Source of the DNA: Paroedura picta
Lineage: Eukaryota; Chordata; Lepidosauria; Squamata; Gekkonidae
Assembly (NCBI RefSeq): GCF_049243985.1
Contig: NC_135373.1
Span: 98,141,213-98,205,212 of the forward strand
Length of the DNA: 64,000 nt
Reading direction: 5' to 3'
Numbering within the stretch: position 1 is the first letter of the stretch; every line of letters begins with the position of its first letter. Positions 22,201 to 32,479 of the stretch are shown here, in pieces. Both the position numbers and the translations under genes were made by a program. The notes under the pieces were generated by a model, which saw nothing but the letters and a program-made list of their open reading frames with translations, searched no databases and was not told where the DNA came from.

Positions 22201-25200
22201 ACAACACAGCCCAAATCTCTGGATGACTTCACCTAGCAGTCCCCCAACACCCCCTTCCAGGTAGGACTAGAACCACCATACAATAGAGCTTCCACTCCCA
22301 GTCCTGCTAGGCAATCCAGAAGGATACGATGCTTGTGGATATCAAAAGCTGCTAAGAGGTCCATCAGCAATATTGTACTTCCTTTGTCCTTCTCCCAGTG
22401 CAAGTCATCAACCAGAGTGACCAAGGCTGTTTCAGTCCAGTAATCTGGCCTAAACCCAGTCTTGAAGAGATCTAAACCATTTCCTTCATCCAGGAAATAT
22501 TGGAGTTTTTTAGCTACCAGCCATTCAATAACCTTGCTCAAGAACAGACTACTGATTGATAATTATTGAAATCTCCTGGAGTGTCAGTAGGCTTCCTTAG
22601 AAATGGGCGCATCACTGCCTGTTTCAAGGCTTGGACGAACACCTCATCTTTTAAGGAAGCATTAACTACCTCTCAATCCATGTCAGATTTAAGTAACCAG
22701 GAAGGGCAAGTGTCATAGAAGCAGGTGGTAGCCTTCAAACTTCCAAATTCCTTATCCACATCCTCAGACTAAAAAACCTGAGAAGTACCATCTGTTCTCA
22801 TCACTGCTAACATGGAGTCCAAGTCAGAAGTGATGCGGGAGATCTTACCTGCAAGGTGCTGAGCAAAACGTTCTCAGTAAGCCACCTCCTCCTGGACGCC
22901 AGATCTCAACACACCTCTGATCACTCAGAACACCCCAATGGCCTGCACTGTGCCACACAATGGAGGTGGAAACGTGTTGTTTCTTTGTTGCCATCACTAC
23001 CATGGACCGTGCTTTAAAAGCTTTGCACATGTCCTGTTGAATTTGGCCTGAGTCTTTCTTCGCTGGCACTCTAGGGGCTACCTAGGTTCTAACACCTAGG
23101 AATGGGTGGCTGGGAGCAATCAGGCCAGCTGCCTGATTCCTCATCTCCACATTTCAGAGGTCAGCCATGGCATCAACAGGAATACCATGCATATCAAAAG
23201 AAAAATCCCTTAGAGATCTTAGACAGTCATTTGGATCTATCAGTCTCTGGGGAGGGATCAGCTTAATAGAGCCCCTACCTCTGCAGAATCTTGGTATCCC
23301 TGCAACACTAACCTAAACGGGTGATCTCTCCATTGCGAAGGAACCATTATCAGTTCCTCCACCCTCAGCTCATTCCTCCTGCTCAGAACAAAATATCAAA
23401 TAAAGAGGTGGACCTGCTCAATGAATAGGAACCCTTAATACCTGAGTTGTCATGGAGACTGTTAGGGTGGGCAATTGAAGCATGTTTGTGTCCTAATGTT
23501 CATTTTCTCACCTAAGGGGTTGTTGTTGTTCTTGATCTAGTGCACATGTACCAGCTGGACATCACGGTGAAACAGGGGCGTGACAAGGTCCGGGAGATGT
23601 TTATGAAGAACACCCATGTTACAGACCCCCGAATCATTGATATGCTAGTTATTAAGGTAAAACAAATAACACTTGTCTTATATCCACAGCAGGCATAGGT
23701 CAACTTCAAGATGCTTTCCTCCTTGTAAATCATCCTATATTGATGGATTTACTTTTCCTTTCCTCTTGTTCTGAATGTATACTGCTTTTATCTGTTCAAT
23801 AGACATTTATATAAATGATCAAATTCAAAGGATTCTAGATGTGGCCAAGTATTTTGTATTCCAGATTAATTTGTCAATGGCATGTGCAGTACAAAAACGA
23901 TCAATATTGCTAAATAATGATGTAAATGTTCTAGACTACAGAAACAAATGTTCAGGTATCAAAAGGAAGGAAGGAAGGGGCAAAATGTTAAAAAAAATTA
24001 ATGGCTGCTTGTACATTTTCATATCCATAGATTGATTGCTAGTACTTGTCCCTGTCTACCCTTTCCAGCCCATTTCAATCTTTCATTTCCATTTGATCTC
24101 TGCTGCCTTTAGTCTCCTTCCTAAAATGTTTTCCTTTCCTCACCTGCTTTGCGTTCCCTCAAAATCTGCCTCCTTTCTCATAATCATTCACCAATCATCT
24201 CACTCTCTGTCATTCCTCTCGACTCTGCAATTCTTCATTTGCAACATGCTCTTCTTCACATGCTTTATTTTCTGACTCCCTATAGCAACCCTTCCTTCTT
24301 CATTCTGTACTAGTTCTCCTTTAATTTCTTCATCCTCTTCCTTTCCCATCACCCAACTACCTGTATGGAAATCCTGTTTATTACATCCCTTTGTGTTGCC
24401 CTTTCCCCCACAACTCCACCCCCTTCCATCCTTCAGGCTCGTTAACTCTCCTCTCAACACACAAACCTCATTCCTTTAGCTTTTCACCCTCACCTTTCCT
24501 ATTCCAGCCAAGGGATTCCACAGGTACAAGGGGGAAATGGCAACATGACGATTGTCTTTGTCACCATGCCCTGCACAGCAGATTCGCTAGGTTCTTTGAG
24601 TTCTTGGGAACCACTTTTGATCGGATAGCTTACTTAGCTGGCTGGTTCCTAAAGCTGCTTCAGTAGTCCTCATGCACATGTTCAAATGATATTTCTCTGG
24701 ATTCAAACCTGGCCTGCAGGACTTGTCCTGTTCTACTATATTTGTTATCTGCTTAGAGCCAGGACTCTGCAATTAGATATGGCAATGGATATAGCCGAGG
24801 ATGGATACTGAAAGCAGATTTGGTTAGAAGATTGAGTGGAAAAATGATACAAAATTGACTTGCTAAGAAAATAGGGGCACTACAGAATCAGATGCTGCAC
24901 AACTGTCTAAGTAGTAAGTCTAAGTTGTAAATGTTCTAAGCTTGTAAAACTGAAGTGACAGAACATTTGGAAACAGTTGCCCAATTTGATTACTTTTCAT
25001 CTTCATAGAATCATAGAATCATAGAGTTGGAAGGGGCCATACAAGCCATCAACCCCCTGCTCAATGCAGGATCAGCCCTAAGCATCCTAAAGCATCCAAG
25101 AAAAGTGTGTATCCAACCTTTGCTTGAAGACTGCCAGTGAGGGGGAGCTCACCACCTCCTTAGGCAGCCTATTCCACTGCTGAACTACTCTGACTGTGAA

Positions 25201-26283
25201 TTTTTTTTCCTGATATCTAGCCTATATCGTTGTACTTGTTGTTTAAACCCATTACTGCGTGTCCTCTCCTCTGCAGCCAACAGAAACAGCATCCTGCCCT
25301 CTTCCAAGTGACAACCATTCAAATACTTAAAGAGGGCTATCATGTCCCCTCTCAACCTCCTTTTCTCCAGGAATTCTATGAGGACATGGTCACTTCCCCC
25401 TAGGGTCCCCACCTCCTTCACCTCATCCACCAACTCTTGCCTGTTAAGTCCAGTATGGCTGAACCTCTTGTGAGTTCATCTACCATTTGATAAATGAAAT
25501 TGTCAGCCAGGCAGGAAGTTGCATGACTGAGGACGCTTCGCAGAGTTTGTTTCCCAGCACCCATCTGGGAAATTGAAGTCACCGATGATGACAAGGTCCT
25601 GATGCTTGGATATTTTCTCAAGCTGCTCACAAAGTGCAGCATCCACATCCTCTCATTGGTCAGGCGGTCGGTAGCAGACACCAACCACCACACTGTTTGT
25701 TTTCCCCTCGCTTATTTTCACCCAGATGCTTTCCACTGTAGATATACTCTCCTTCACTAGAATTTCCTGACAGGTAAGCCCTTTCCTCACAGTGCCACTC
25801 CTCCACCTCTTTGATCTATTCTGTTTTTTCTGAACAGTTCATATCCATCTACCATTACATTCCAGTCATGAGAATCATTCCACCAATCTTCAAAAGCAAC
25901 ATGAGCTAGTGAAGGTGTGAGAATATATTTGGCATAGGAAGATCTTGCCTACAACTTATGATCTTTTGAGTGATCACATCTGACAAACTGGTATTTCACA
26001 GTGGACCCTAACTTGACAATTGATTGCTCAGAAGATACTCTGATTGCTATCACTGAATAAAATAGCCATGAATTTCTTACCCTGTATTACAGTAATGGAT
26101 TGGAGCAGATGCCTGAGCATTTAAAATACTTTCCTCTTGTACCTGACACAGGGGAAAATGGAACTTCAGGAGACTATCCAAGTATGGAAACAGCGGACCC
26201 ATATCATGAGGTACTTCCATGAGACAGAAACGCCACGGCCCAAGGATTTCCTATCCAAGTTTTATGCAGGTCATGATCCTTGA
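18786..26283 (+). CDS. NDUFA6: NDUFA6, mitochondrial complex I subunit A6 (LYRM6), complete, 3 exons
   Basis: Coding exons are 18786-18921, 23541-23656 and 26152-26283, joined at GT-AG sites and giving a 127-residue protein (human about 128). The N-terminus [13 protein letters not shown] is followed by [15 protein letters not shown], the LYR motif [12 protein letters not shown] (L34-Y35-R36), [19 protein letters not shown] and a C-terminus ending [14 protein letters not shown]. This lines up with mammalian NDUFA6 along its whole length without gaps of note. LYR proteins of this type bind mitochondrial acyl carrier protein; NDUFA6 is an accessory subunit on the matrix arm of NADH:ubiquinone oxidoreductase in the inner membrane. 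The start ATG lies in a CpG island 22 bases after an ETS-type site. Two AATAAA signals follow the stop. The neighbour SMDT1 is convergent, as in human. I see no defect in the gene. Confidence 0.97.
20216..20412 (+). mobile_element. tRNA-derived SINE, 5'-truncated, nested in LINE
   Basis: Begins within the body (caaggttgactcagcc) and ends with (TACCTT)n. A perfect 12-bp duplication TATTCTGGAGGT lies at 20204-20215 and 20413-20424. Confidence 0.9.
20941..21364 (+). repeat. Pyrimidine-rich ~425-bp unit, copy 1 (NDUFA6 intron 1)
   Basis: Matches 24184-24612 almost throughout, in the same orientation. Shared words include ctcactctctgtcattcctc, cctttagcttttcaccctca and gaaatggcaaca. Small indels separate the copies. 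The family is not recognised. Confidence 0.75.
21365..21665 (+). mobile_element. LINE 3' end (L2-like), plus strand
   Basis: tggaatgaactcccaaaagg, ttcggcagggcctgcaagat and gagctattctgccaggttta form the C-terminal coding pattern of the family seen at 12730 and 30790, followed by an A-rich, ataaacaaataaaat tail. Confidence 0.55.
23541..23656 (+). CDS. NDUFA6: NDUFA6 coding exon 2
   Basis: Acceptor gatctag|TGCACATG and donor ATTAAG|GTAAAA. It encodes [33 protein letters not shown] and DMLVIK, close to the human exon. It enters in phase 1 and leaves in phase 0, which fits the flanking exons exactly. Confidence 0.96.
24184..24612 (+). repeat. Pyrimidine-rich ~425-bp unit, copy 2 (NDUFA6 intron 2)
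   Basis: Second copy of the unit at 20941-21364, on the other side of exon 2. It ends with taggttctttgagttcttgg, as in copy 1. Confidence 0.75.
25005..25870 (-). mobile_element. CR1 LINE, internally deleted, minus strand
   Basis: The 3' end has the CR1 signature (tagaatcatagaatcataga, then gttggaaggggccat on the plus strand). The minus strand encodes [19 protein letters not shown] and [10 protein letters not shown], the CR1 C-terminus. Next to it is the endonuclease end ([35 protein letters not shown]) and further endonuclease sequence to about 25870. The reverse transcriptase is absent, so the two parts are joined across a large internal deletion. Confidence 0.8.
26152..26283 (+). CDS. NDUFA6: NDUFA6 coding exon 3 with stop
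   Basis: Acceptor cctgacacag|GGGAAAATG. It encodes [33 protein letters not shown] and [10 protein letters not shown], then TGA at 26281-26283. This is the conserved C-terminus of the family. Confidence 0.96.
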   Translation, partial: GKMELQETIQVWKQRTHIMRYFHETETPRPKDFLSKFYAGHDP

Positions 26284-26287
26284 ACCA

Positions 26288-26342
26288 AATAAACTTTGTA
26301 GAACCATAACTCTGTATTTCAGTTGCTTTTGTTGCAAATAAA
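26288..26342 (+). terminator. NDUFA6: NDUFA6 polyadenylation signals
   Basis: AATAAA occurs at 26288-26293, five bases after the stop codon, and again at 26337-26342. The second is the more likely working signal because the first would leave almost no 3' UTR. The choice is an inference. Confidence 0.6.
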
Positions 26343-26878
26343 GCACTGAATATTGAAGAGCCCTTCAGCCAGAAAGTATCCAACTGAGCACTATCTCTTC
26401 TGTACCGATTCTGAGATATACTCACCCCGATTCATCCTGTATACAACAAACTGGGTATATTCACTGCAGTTAATTCCTCAAGAAACTTCCTATTTGCATT
26501 GCAGTATGCCTTACTGAATACAATGGTACTTACAGATGAAGAAGAATTGTGCTGTAAATAGATGTTGGGGATTAGAAGTCTATGTGAGAGATTTTAACCA
26601 AACACAATCTGTTTTCTGCAAATAAGATGAGTGAAAATCACTCACTTTAGCAATAATGTCCATTTGACTGGAATTACATGCTTCATATCATCACACTGGC
26701 AATTCATTCACTTAAAAAAAAAACATTTTTAAGTGGTTTGGTTTCTGCACAATAACAGCCTTCACCATGAAGCAAATCAAAGCATGAAGCATGCAAGGTA
26801 GTTGCCATTGGCTCATCTACAGGATTGCAGGAAGCTGCACAAGAACAAAACATTTGTATTCCAATATAAAATTGTGAT

Positions 26879-27158
26879 GAGCCTCTTGTGGCGCAGAGTG
26901 GTAAGGCAGCCGTCTGAAAGCTTTGCCCATGAGGTTGGGAGTTCGATCCCAGCAGCCGGCTCAAGGTCGACTCAGCCTTCCATCCTTCCGAGGTCGGTAA
27001 AATGAGTACCCAGCTTGCTGGGGGGTAAACAGTAATGACTGGGGAAGGCACTGGCAAACCACCCCGTATTGAGTCTGCCATGAAAACGCTAGAGGGCGTC
27101 ACCCCAAGGGTCAGACATGACTCGGTGCTTGCACAGGGGATACCTTTACCTTTTCCTT
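26879..27158 (+). mobile_element. tRNA-derived SINE (Sauria type), full length
   Basis: Complete head with A and B boxes, body and (TACCTT)n tail. A perfect 14-bp duplication TATAAAATTGTGAT is at 26865-26878 and 27159-27172. Confidence 0.93.
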
Positions 27159-27174
27159 TATAAAATTGTGATTA

Positions 27175-28650
27175 ATACGCTCAGCTTTGGGCAGCAAAAT
27201 AGTCAAGGCTAGAATATAGGAGACAAATGAAGCATCTTCTCTTCAATCAAAGCAAGCACCTCTTTTTATTCGAAGTCCTTCCCCCATCATATGTGTTGCA
27301 AAGAACCTCAGGGACAGCTCTAGGAAGGCAGTACAAAAGTACGTAACTGATATTTTTCACATACTACGTAGAATAATTTACACTTGAATTTTATTCAAAC
27401 AGTTCACTTAGCAATTTATTTTAACAATGCTATGGATTCCATCAAATTAATATAAAGGATTCTTAAAATTTATTTATTATATTTATATACTTCCCTACCC
27501 TTGCAGCTTAGGTTGGTTTACAGAAAACTTGAGATATCATGATGCAGGTGAAAACATGGCTCAATAATACCAGCAGGATAACAACAATACTAACAGTAAC
27601 ATTTGGTGATAATGATTTTTCTTAATTAAAACATTAATATTAATAATTAACTGAATCCCATAAGTTGGTCAGTCCACGGTTGCCCTTTTCTTTGCTCCAG
27701 GGACACACAAGTGTGAGGGGGGTGTTCTCGGGGCCCCAGTGCGTCTTGTTTCTGTTGGATCTCAACAAGAGCTCCATTCGGCAGGCCCTGGGGAACTGTG
27801 GTAGCTGTGGTATATATATACAGGTATATCCTCCAGAAGCATTTTAGCTATATATAAAACCAGTTACCTAAAGTAATTTTTATTAGTATTGTTACGTAGA
27901 TAGACATTTAATTGTAAATATCAAAGGATTTTTTGTCGTACACATTAAGCATCCACTTTATAGCCTAACTAAGCAGAGATGCACCCTTTTGATTTCATTA
28001 ACTTCAATGGAGTTAAAGGATGTAACACCGTTGGGTTTGTCAGCTTCAGGTTTGGAAATATCTGGAGATCTTGGGGGGTAGAGCCTGAGAAGAGCAGGGT
28101 TTGGGGAGAGAAGGAACTTCAGCAGAGTATAATAGCACAGAGTCCCCCTTCCAAAGCAACCATTATATTCAGCTAAGCTGACCTTTGTTGTCTGGAGAAC
28201 AAATGTAATAATAGATACCAGCTGGGAGCCGTACCCTATGGCCACCTGTAGACATGTTAACAGTTCTTACATGACAACAAACCCAGTTTCCTTTTAGTCA
28301 TTGCATTCCATACCTCAAATTGGGATGTCCCTTTTATTTTGCCATGGTCATTGCTCCAGCATAATTCCCTTTTGTTCTCCTGCCTTGATTACTATCCTGT
28401 TGCTCCCAAATATAGACATTCTTGGGCTTTTTTCTTTCTATCACTAGTGTTATTAAGTTCTGCACTTCCTGGTGCCAAAAGGAAATTCACAAACTGGTCA
28501 TTTGTGTCAAATTTGAAATGCATATATTTAACGAAACTGTACTGAAGAACTGATTGTATTTTGGTAGAATCTGCCAGGAGTCTCACCAAGAAAGGCAGGC
28601 CATAAATAAATACCAACTATGACGCATCAAGCTGTCAGATGCTACATACC
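27175..28650. other. Spacer between NDUFA6 and SMDT1 with old repeats
   Basis: 27470-27850 is a minus LINE 3' end (tttatttattatatttatat, then gcaggccctggggaactgtg). 28040-28260 is an element of the gggttgccaa/tggagatcttgggg family. No exon seen. Confidence 0.5.
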
Positions 28651-28651
28651 A

Positions 28652-28764
28652 CTTGTTGTTGTTGTCAGGTATGAAGTCATGTCCAACCCATCGCAACCCC
28701 ATGGACAATGATCCTCGAGGCCTTCCTGTCCTCTACCATTCCCCAGAGTCCATTTACATACCGC
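28652..28764 (-). mobile_element. BovB (RTE) LINE 3' end, minus strand
   Basis: catgtccaacccatcgcaac, cccatggacaatgatcctcg and aggccttcctgtcctctacc are the complement of the BovB C-terminus and tail seen at 54190-54295 (VEDRKAW, IIVHGV). Fragment only. Confidence 0.75.
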
Positions 28765-28777
28765 TACATTACCAAAA

Positions 28778-29057
28778 GGAGCCTCTTGTGGTGCAGTGTG
28801 GTAAGGCAGCAGACATGAAGTTTGAAAGCTCTGCCCATGAGGCTGTGAGTTCAATCCCAGCAGCCGGCTCAAGGTTGACTCAGCCTTCTATCCTTCTGAG
28901 ATTGGTAAAATGAGTACCCAGCTTGCTGGGGGGGGGTAAACAGTAATGACTGGGGAAGGCACTGGCAAACCACCCTGTATTGAGTCTGCCATGAAAACGC
29001 TAGAGGGCGTCACCCCAAGGGTCAGACATGACCCGGTGCTTGCACAGGGGATACCTT
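28778..29057 (+). mobile_element. tRNA-derived SINE (Sauria type), near full length
   Basis: Head GAGCCTCTTGTGGTGCAG, body and truncated TACCTT tail. A 13-bp duplication TACATTACCAAAA is at 28765-28777 and 29058-29070. It lies at the end of the BovB piece. Confidence 0.9.
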
Positions 29058-29070
29058 TACATTACCAAAA

Positions 29071-30462
29071 TAGCTTTAACTTCAGTTCTCAAATGCAAAT
29101 ACTCAGCAAATATATTCTAGAAAGCAAAGCAGTTAAATTCTGGCTCAGATTAAATGAGGAACCTATATAATTTAAGCACAATTTTAACTTCCATAAACTG
29201 AAGATAAAACCCCAATTTGAGCTTTTCCCCTGCCCAATATTAACCGGTGTTGAGATTGTGTGCTTGCTTTCACTTTTGTTCATTTCAGTGAGTGAGCTTT
29301 GTTTGGCTAAGGAGCACATCAGTATTTATATTTCAATACTCAGTCAATGAAGAGACTTAACTCTTGATCTAGCTTTATTTGCAATCAAAGTACTTCCATA
29401 TCCCCTGTATTCATTAGATCAGAAACTTCAAGCAGTCTTTTAAGATGATGTAAAGTGCAGGTGAATCAACATATATATCCACGCTAACCTCATTCTGACA
29501 TGCACACACAGCACTTGCTGGAAAAACATGTTTTTCTGAACTGCCTTCTTTACAAAGTAAATAAAGGGCTTGTCCTTCAACAGAGTGGTATCAGAGTAAG
29601 TTATAACTATGTCGTTCTTCCAACACAATCCTATAACAAAACAAAAACAAGATTAGTTTATACTGTGGAAAGCTGGTTTTGCAGCTTAAAATGAGATAGC
29701 AGTACTACAACATGTATATCTTAAAAAACTTTTCTTTCCCATAGCTCATTCTCCTAAGAAACAAAGTTCACTGCGCCTTTAGCAAATATTCAGCAAGCAG
29801 TATACTTTGATTTGTATGCTGCAAAGCTGTCACTGTTGGAGACTTAAGTTGTGTCCTATTTTTCATTCACTTCTTGTTATACTTAAAATGGAGATACCAA
29901 AGATAATAACTAATATATTTTTGAAACTTGTCTTACAGGCAAGTTTATTTGTGCTTCAGAACTGGATAGAGAATAAAACTGGGAGGGAACAGAAATGGGT
30001 ACTTATGATGGGGATGGTGAACAGAATTAAACATACTATGAGAAGGTGGACATGGGGAGTGCCAGACATACTAATAAGCTTCTTCTATTGGCTGCTGCAA
30101 AATCCAGCGTTGGCCAGTCCAGTGAGGAAATACTGTTAGGTGCATGCACCGCCTTATTGTTCCTAGACACATCCTGATCTTGCACTGCATCCACTATGCC
30201 TTGCTAAGTTTTACAGATTAAAGGATATATAATTTGACTACACATGCTCATTCATAAAGCTTTGTGGGGGAGGAGAGAAGGATGTCTTCTTATTTTGATG
30301 CTGTAGCAGGGCCCCCTATTTACAGGTCCCCCACTGAACAACTAAACAAATCCTTAATGGGAGGATTTGGCTACAAAATCCACTTTTGTTTAGGAGACTA
30401 TTTCCCAAAAAGAATAGGAAAAATGGAATTGAAATATCCGCTTTTATCAGCGATCATACCTA
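29071..30462. other. Spacer downstream of SMDT1
   Basis: No exon seen. A minus-strand AATAAA (TTTATT at 29374-29379) is a possible distant SMDT1 polyadenylation signal; no nearer perfect one was found, so the SMDT1 3' end is uncertain. Confidence 0.35.
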
Positions 30463-30600
30463 TTAATCATCATCATCATCATCCTCTGGCACGAAGATAT
30501 CATGCTCCTCAAGCAAAGCTGCAAAGCTCTTGCTAATCTGCGTCCCGACATAGAGGAACGGAATTACAACGGAAAATACACGGAGAAGACCAAAGGGCAT
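30463..30600 (-). CDS. SMDT1: SMDT1 coding exon 2 (membrane helix and acidic tail) with stop
   Basis: Forty-five codons and TAA. The exon starts at an ATG codon directly after the acceptor AG. The aspartate tail is a (GAT)6 run, seen as (ATC)6 on the plus strand, so it is a short in-frame microsatellite that could vary in length. Confidence 0.96.
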   Translation of the reverse strand: MPFGLLRVFSVVIPFLYVGTQISKSFAALLEEHDIFVPEDDDDDD

Positions 30601-31977
30601 CTATAGGGATAAATATATGTTAGTATGTTTCAGACGACAAGTGTTGCCAAACAAGATAGCCATCAGCAATTTTCATGTAGTTGCTAAAATAAGTAAATCT
30701 AGAATTCATGGAAATGTTTAAATAGCATTCTACCAAGAGAGTCTGGGACTGGTATATCTACAAGACCGCATTTTCCCACTATGTTCCCCAAAGGTCATTA
30801 AGATCATCTGACCAGAACCTGCTCAGGGTCCCAGGCCCAGAGGAGGTGAGACTGGTCTCAACCAGTGACAGGGCCTTTTTGGCCTTGGCCCCGGCCTGGT
30901 GAACAGGACCTCAGCCAGTTCAGCAGGGCCTGCAAAACAGAACTATTCCACCACAGTCAAGGCCCTGATGTACCACAAAGAAGTGCTGGCCTCAGTCTGC
31001 ATACTGAGATTATCTGGGGGGGGAACCAATTAGTTAGGGGCTACTGACATAGATTTTATTGAATGTATATATTATTTTATATTTTAGTTACTCTTAATCC
31101 ATGTTATCATCTGCTTTGAGTGTGCACAAAAGCTTGCAATGATGACTTCAAGATAGCAAATTTATACCAATAAAATAAAGTCTAAAGATCAAATACATGA
31201 TTCAATTTAGGATGATCCCACAGAAAACAAATCTGTACAATAGTAAGGAAGAAAGGCTACAGTACCGAATTTTCTGGGAAAAGGCATTTTGCTAATGTTT
31301 TAGTTATAGGACTCAGTACAGCATTGCACTCCATGGCCAGCAACACGTAGAAAACTCCAAGACTTTTAATATAGTATATCTGAACACAAGAATTGGACTG
31401 GGACCGGAGAGATTCCAATCGAACTATCCGCGAGGCGCATTGAGTCCATCATTCTCCCACAACATAGTCCACCGGATAAAACGTCGGCGGGAGTGACCAC
31501 GACCTTGAGCTATAAACCGAACAAGGGGCAGCAATAAATGGAGAGGGGCCGTCCGAGCTTAAGCAGGGCCACTAGCAAAGCAGCCCGCCCCTCCCATTCA
31601 TTTTCCCTACGAGAAACCCTTTCAAGGGGAGCTTCCGCATTCCGAGGTCTTCCCCTCGAGTTCTTTTTTTCATTGAGCCAACCTTCAGTCACTCAAACGC
31701 TAGTTCCGCCTTCCACGGTAACCTTATATTATTGGCCGGCAATACCAGCCAATAACACCAGACCGGCGGCGCGGATTGGTTAATACTCTCCCCGCCCCCG
31801 CTTCTCCTTTATGGCTTTCCCTCAGACACTCACTTTAACGGGCTTCGGCAAAATGGCGCCAGACGGGGTGGCGGTAACGCTGCGCGACGATGCCACGGTG
31901 CCGGAAGGGATTCGGTGGATCCTGGTGGGGTCCGCCCTCCTCCAAGGCCAACTCGCTGCTAGCAGGCGCCCGGCCAT
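30463..31977 (-). CDS. SMDT1: SMDT1 (EMRE), essential regulator of the mitochondrial calcium uniporter, complete, 2 exons
   Basis: Two coding exons on the minus strand, 31977-31834 and 30600-30463, give a 93-residue protein (human 107). Exon 1 is an arginine-rich mitochondrial presequence starting MAGRLLAASWPWRR and ending SRSVTATPSGAILPKPVK; human has SRSVIVTRSGAILPKPVK. Exon 2 encodes the mature part: MPFGLLRVFSVVIPFLYVG is the single transmembrane helix, then SFAALLEEHDIFVPE and a six-aspartate tail. In the known family the helix contacts MCU and the acidic tail couples to MICU1 on the intermembrane-space side. The shorter length lies wholly in the presequence. Introns, splice sites (AAA|GTGAGT; ctatag|ATG) and tail are intact. 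Synteny next to NDUFA6 agrees. Confidence 0.97.
30790..31190 (+). mobile_element. LINE 3' end (L2-like), in SMDT1 intron 1
   Basis: gtgacagggcctttttggcc, ccccggcctggtgaacagga and cagcagggcctgcaaaacag are the C-terminal coding words of the family, degraded, followed by an AT-rich 3' UTR ending ataccaataaaataaagtc. Confidence 0.6.
31390..31833. promoter_or_regulatory. CpG-rich 3' flank of SMDT1 exon 1 with clustered CCAAT boxes
   Basis: Within SMDT1 intron 1, CCAAT boxes lie at 31731-31735 (minus), 31749-31753 (plus) and 31775-31779 (minus), with a GC box at about 31791-31799. TATTGGC at 31730-31736 and GCCAATA at 31748-31754 form an inverted pair. Such clusters usually mark a promoter; here it may drive antisense or alternative transcription. 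Confidence 0.4.
31834..31977 (-). CDS. SMDT1: SMDT1 coding exon 1 (presequence)
   Basis: Exactly 48 codons from ATG (31977) to AAA, then donor GTGAGT. It encodes the cleavable import signal; positive charge comes from five arginines in the first 23 residues. The phase 0 junction puts the presequence and the mature helix on separate exons. Confidence 0.95.
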
Positions 31978-32150
31978 CTTCTTTCCGGAGCTGCTACCCT
32001 CGCGACGAGTATGGTCCCTACGTGCCCGGGGCTGCGAAAAGAGCAGGCGGTGCTTTCTTAAGTCTCGTGATACCGAGAAGGCGAGGGCACAGTGCGCATG
32101 CGGCTGACTTGCTGCTTTGGCGACGGGGTGAAGAGAAATTCGAGTGAGAC
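31978..32150 (-). promoter_or_regulatory. SMDT1: SMDT1 promoter with NRF1-like site
   Basis: CpG-rich sequence directly upstream of the SMDT1 ATG (minus strand). TGCGCATGCGG at 32093-32103 differs by one base from the palindromic NRF1 consensus and lies about 116 bases before the start codon. An ETS-like CCGGAAAG is next to the ATG on the minus strand. NRF1 controls many nuclear genes for mitochondrial proteins, so the site fits the product; its use is inferred. Confidence 0.6.
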
Positions 32151-32309
32151 GAGGGAATTTCCGTCATCGGAGGCTGGACTGGTTGGACAGACAGGTCTAA
32201 TGGAGAGCCTGGGCCAGCCCTTCAGTTTACAGCATACCTACACCCACACAAAAATATGACAATAAAATGAGACTTATGAACTTATTTATCATACCGCATG
32301 TGTAGTGTA

Positions 32310-32470
32310 GCCAGGAAACCCAAGGATTGTCTGGCTCACAGGCAAATGATTTTCAGAGGTGGTTTGCCATTTCTTGAATCTGTGTCATTTCTCCCATCCA
32401 AATATTAGCTAGGGTCTGCGCTACTTGGCTTCCAAGATCTGACAGAATCAGGTTTGTCTGAGCTAGTCAG
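32310..32470 (-). mobile_element. 5S-rRNA-derived SINE, diverged, minus strand
   Basis: The reverse complement reads cagatcttggaagccaagta then ttggatgggaga and ggcaaaccacctctga. These are the 5S-like head (GATCTCGGAAGCTAAGCA, TTGGATGGGAGA) and the shared body of the copies at 43073 and 55805. Confidence 0.6.
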
Positions 32471-32479
32471 GTCAGGGTG

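Larger units (their letters stand above)
19440..23460 (-). mobile_element. L2-like LINE sequence filling NDUFA6 intron 1, minus strand, interrupted
   Basis: 3' UTR words (tttatagcccacgtgtctca, gggctttaaaggccaaaatccgcc) lie at the left. At 22233-22541 the minus strand encodes [39 protein letters not shown] and [18 protein letters not shown], matching L2/jockey-type reverse transcriptase (FRPxYxTETALVxLVDD, DLSAAFDTIDHxILL). Upstream ORF sequence continues to about 23450. It is interrupted by a SINE (20216-20412), a pyrimidine-rich unit (20941-21364) and a plus-strand LINE tail (21365-21665), so more than one insertion is present. The YADD region is missing. Confidence 0.65.

Noticed and set aside
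31811-32147. Plus-strand ORFs over SMDT1 exon 1.
   Set aside because: They are antisense to the real SMDT1 exon and have no family likeness.
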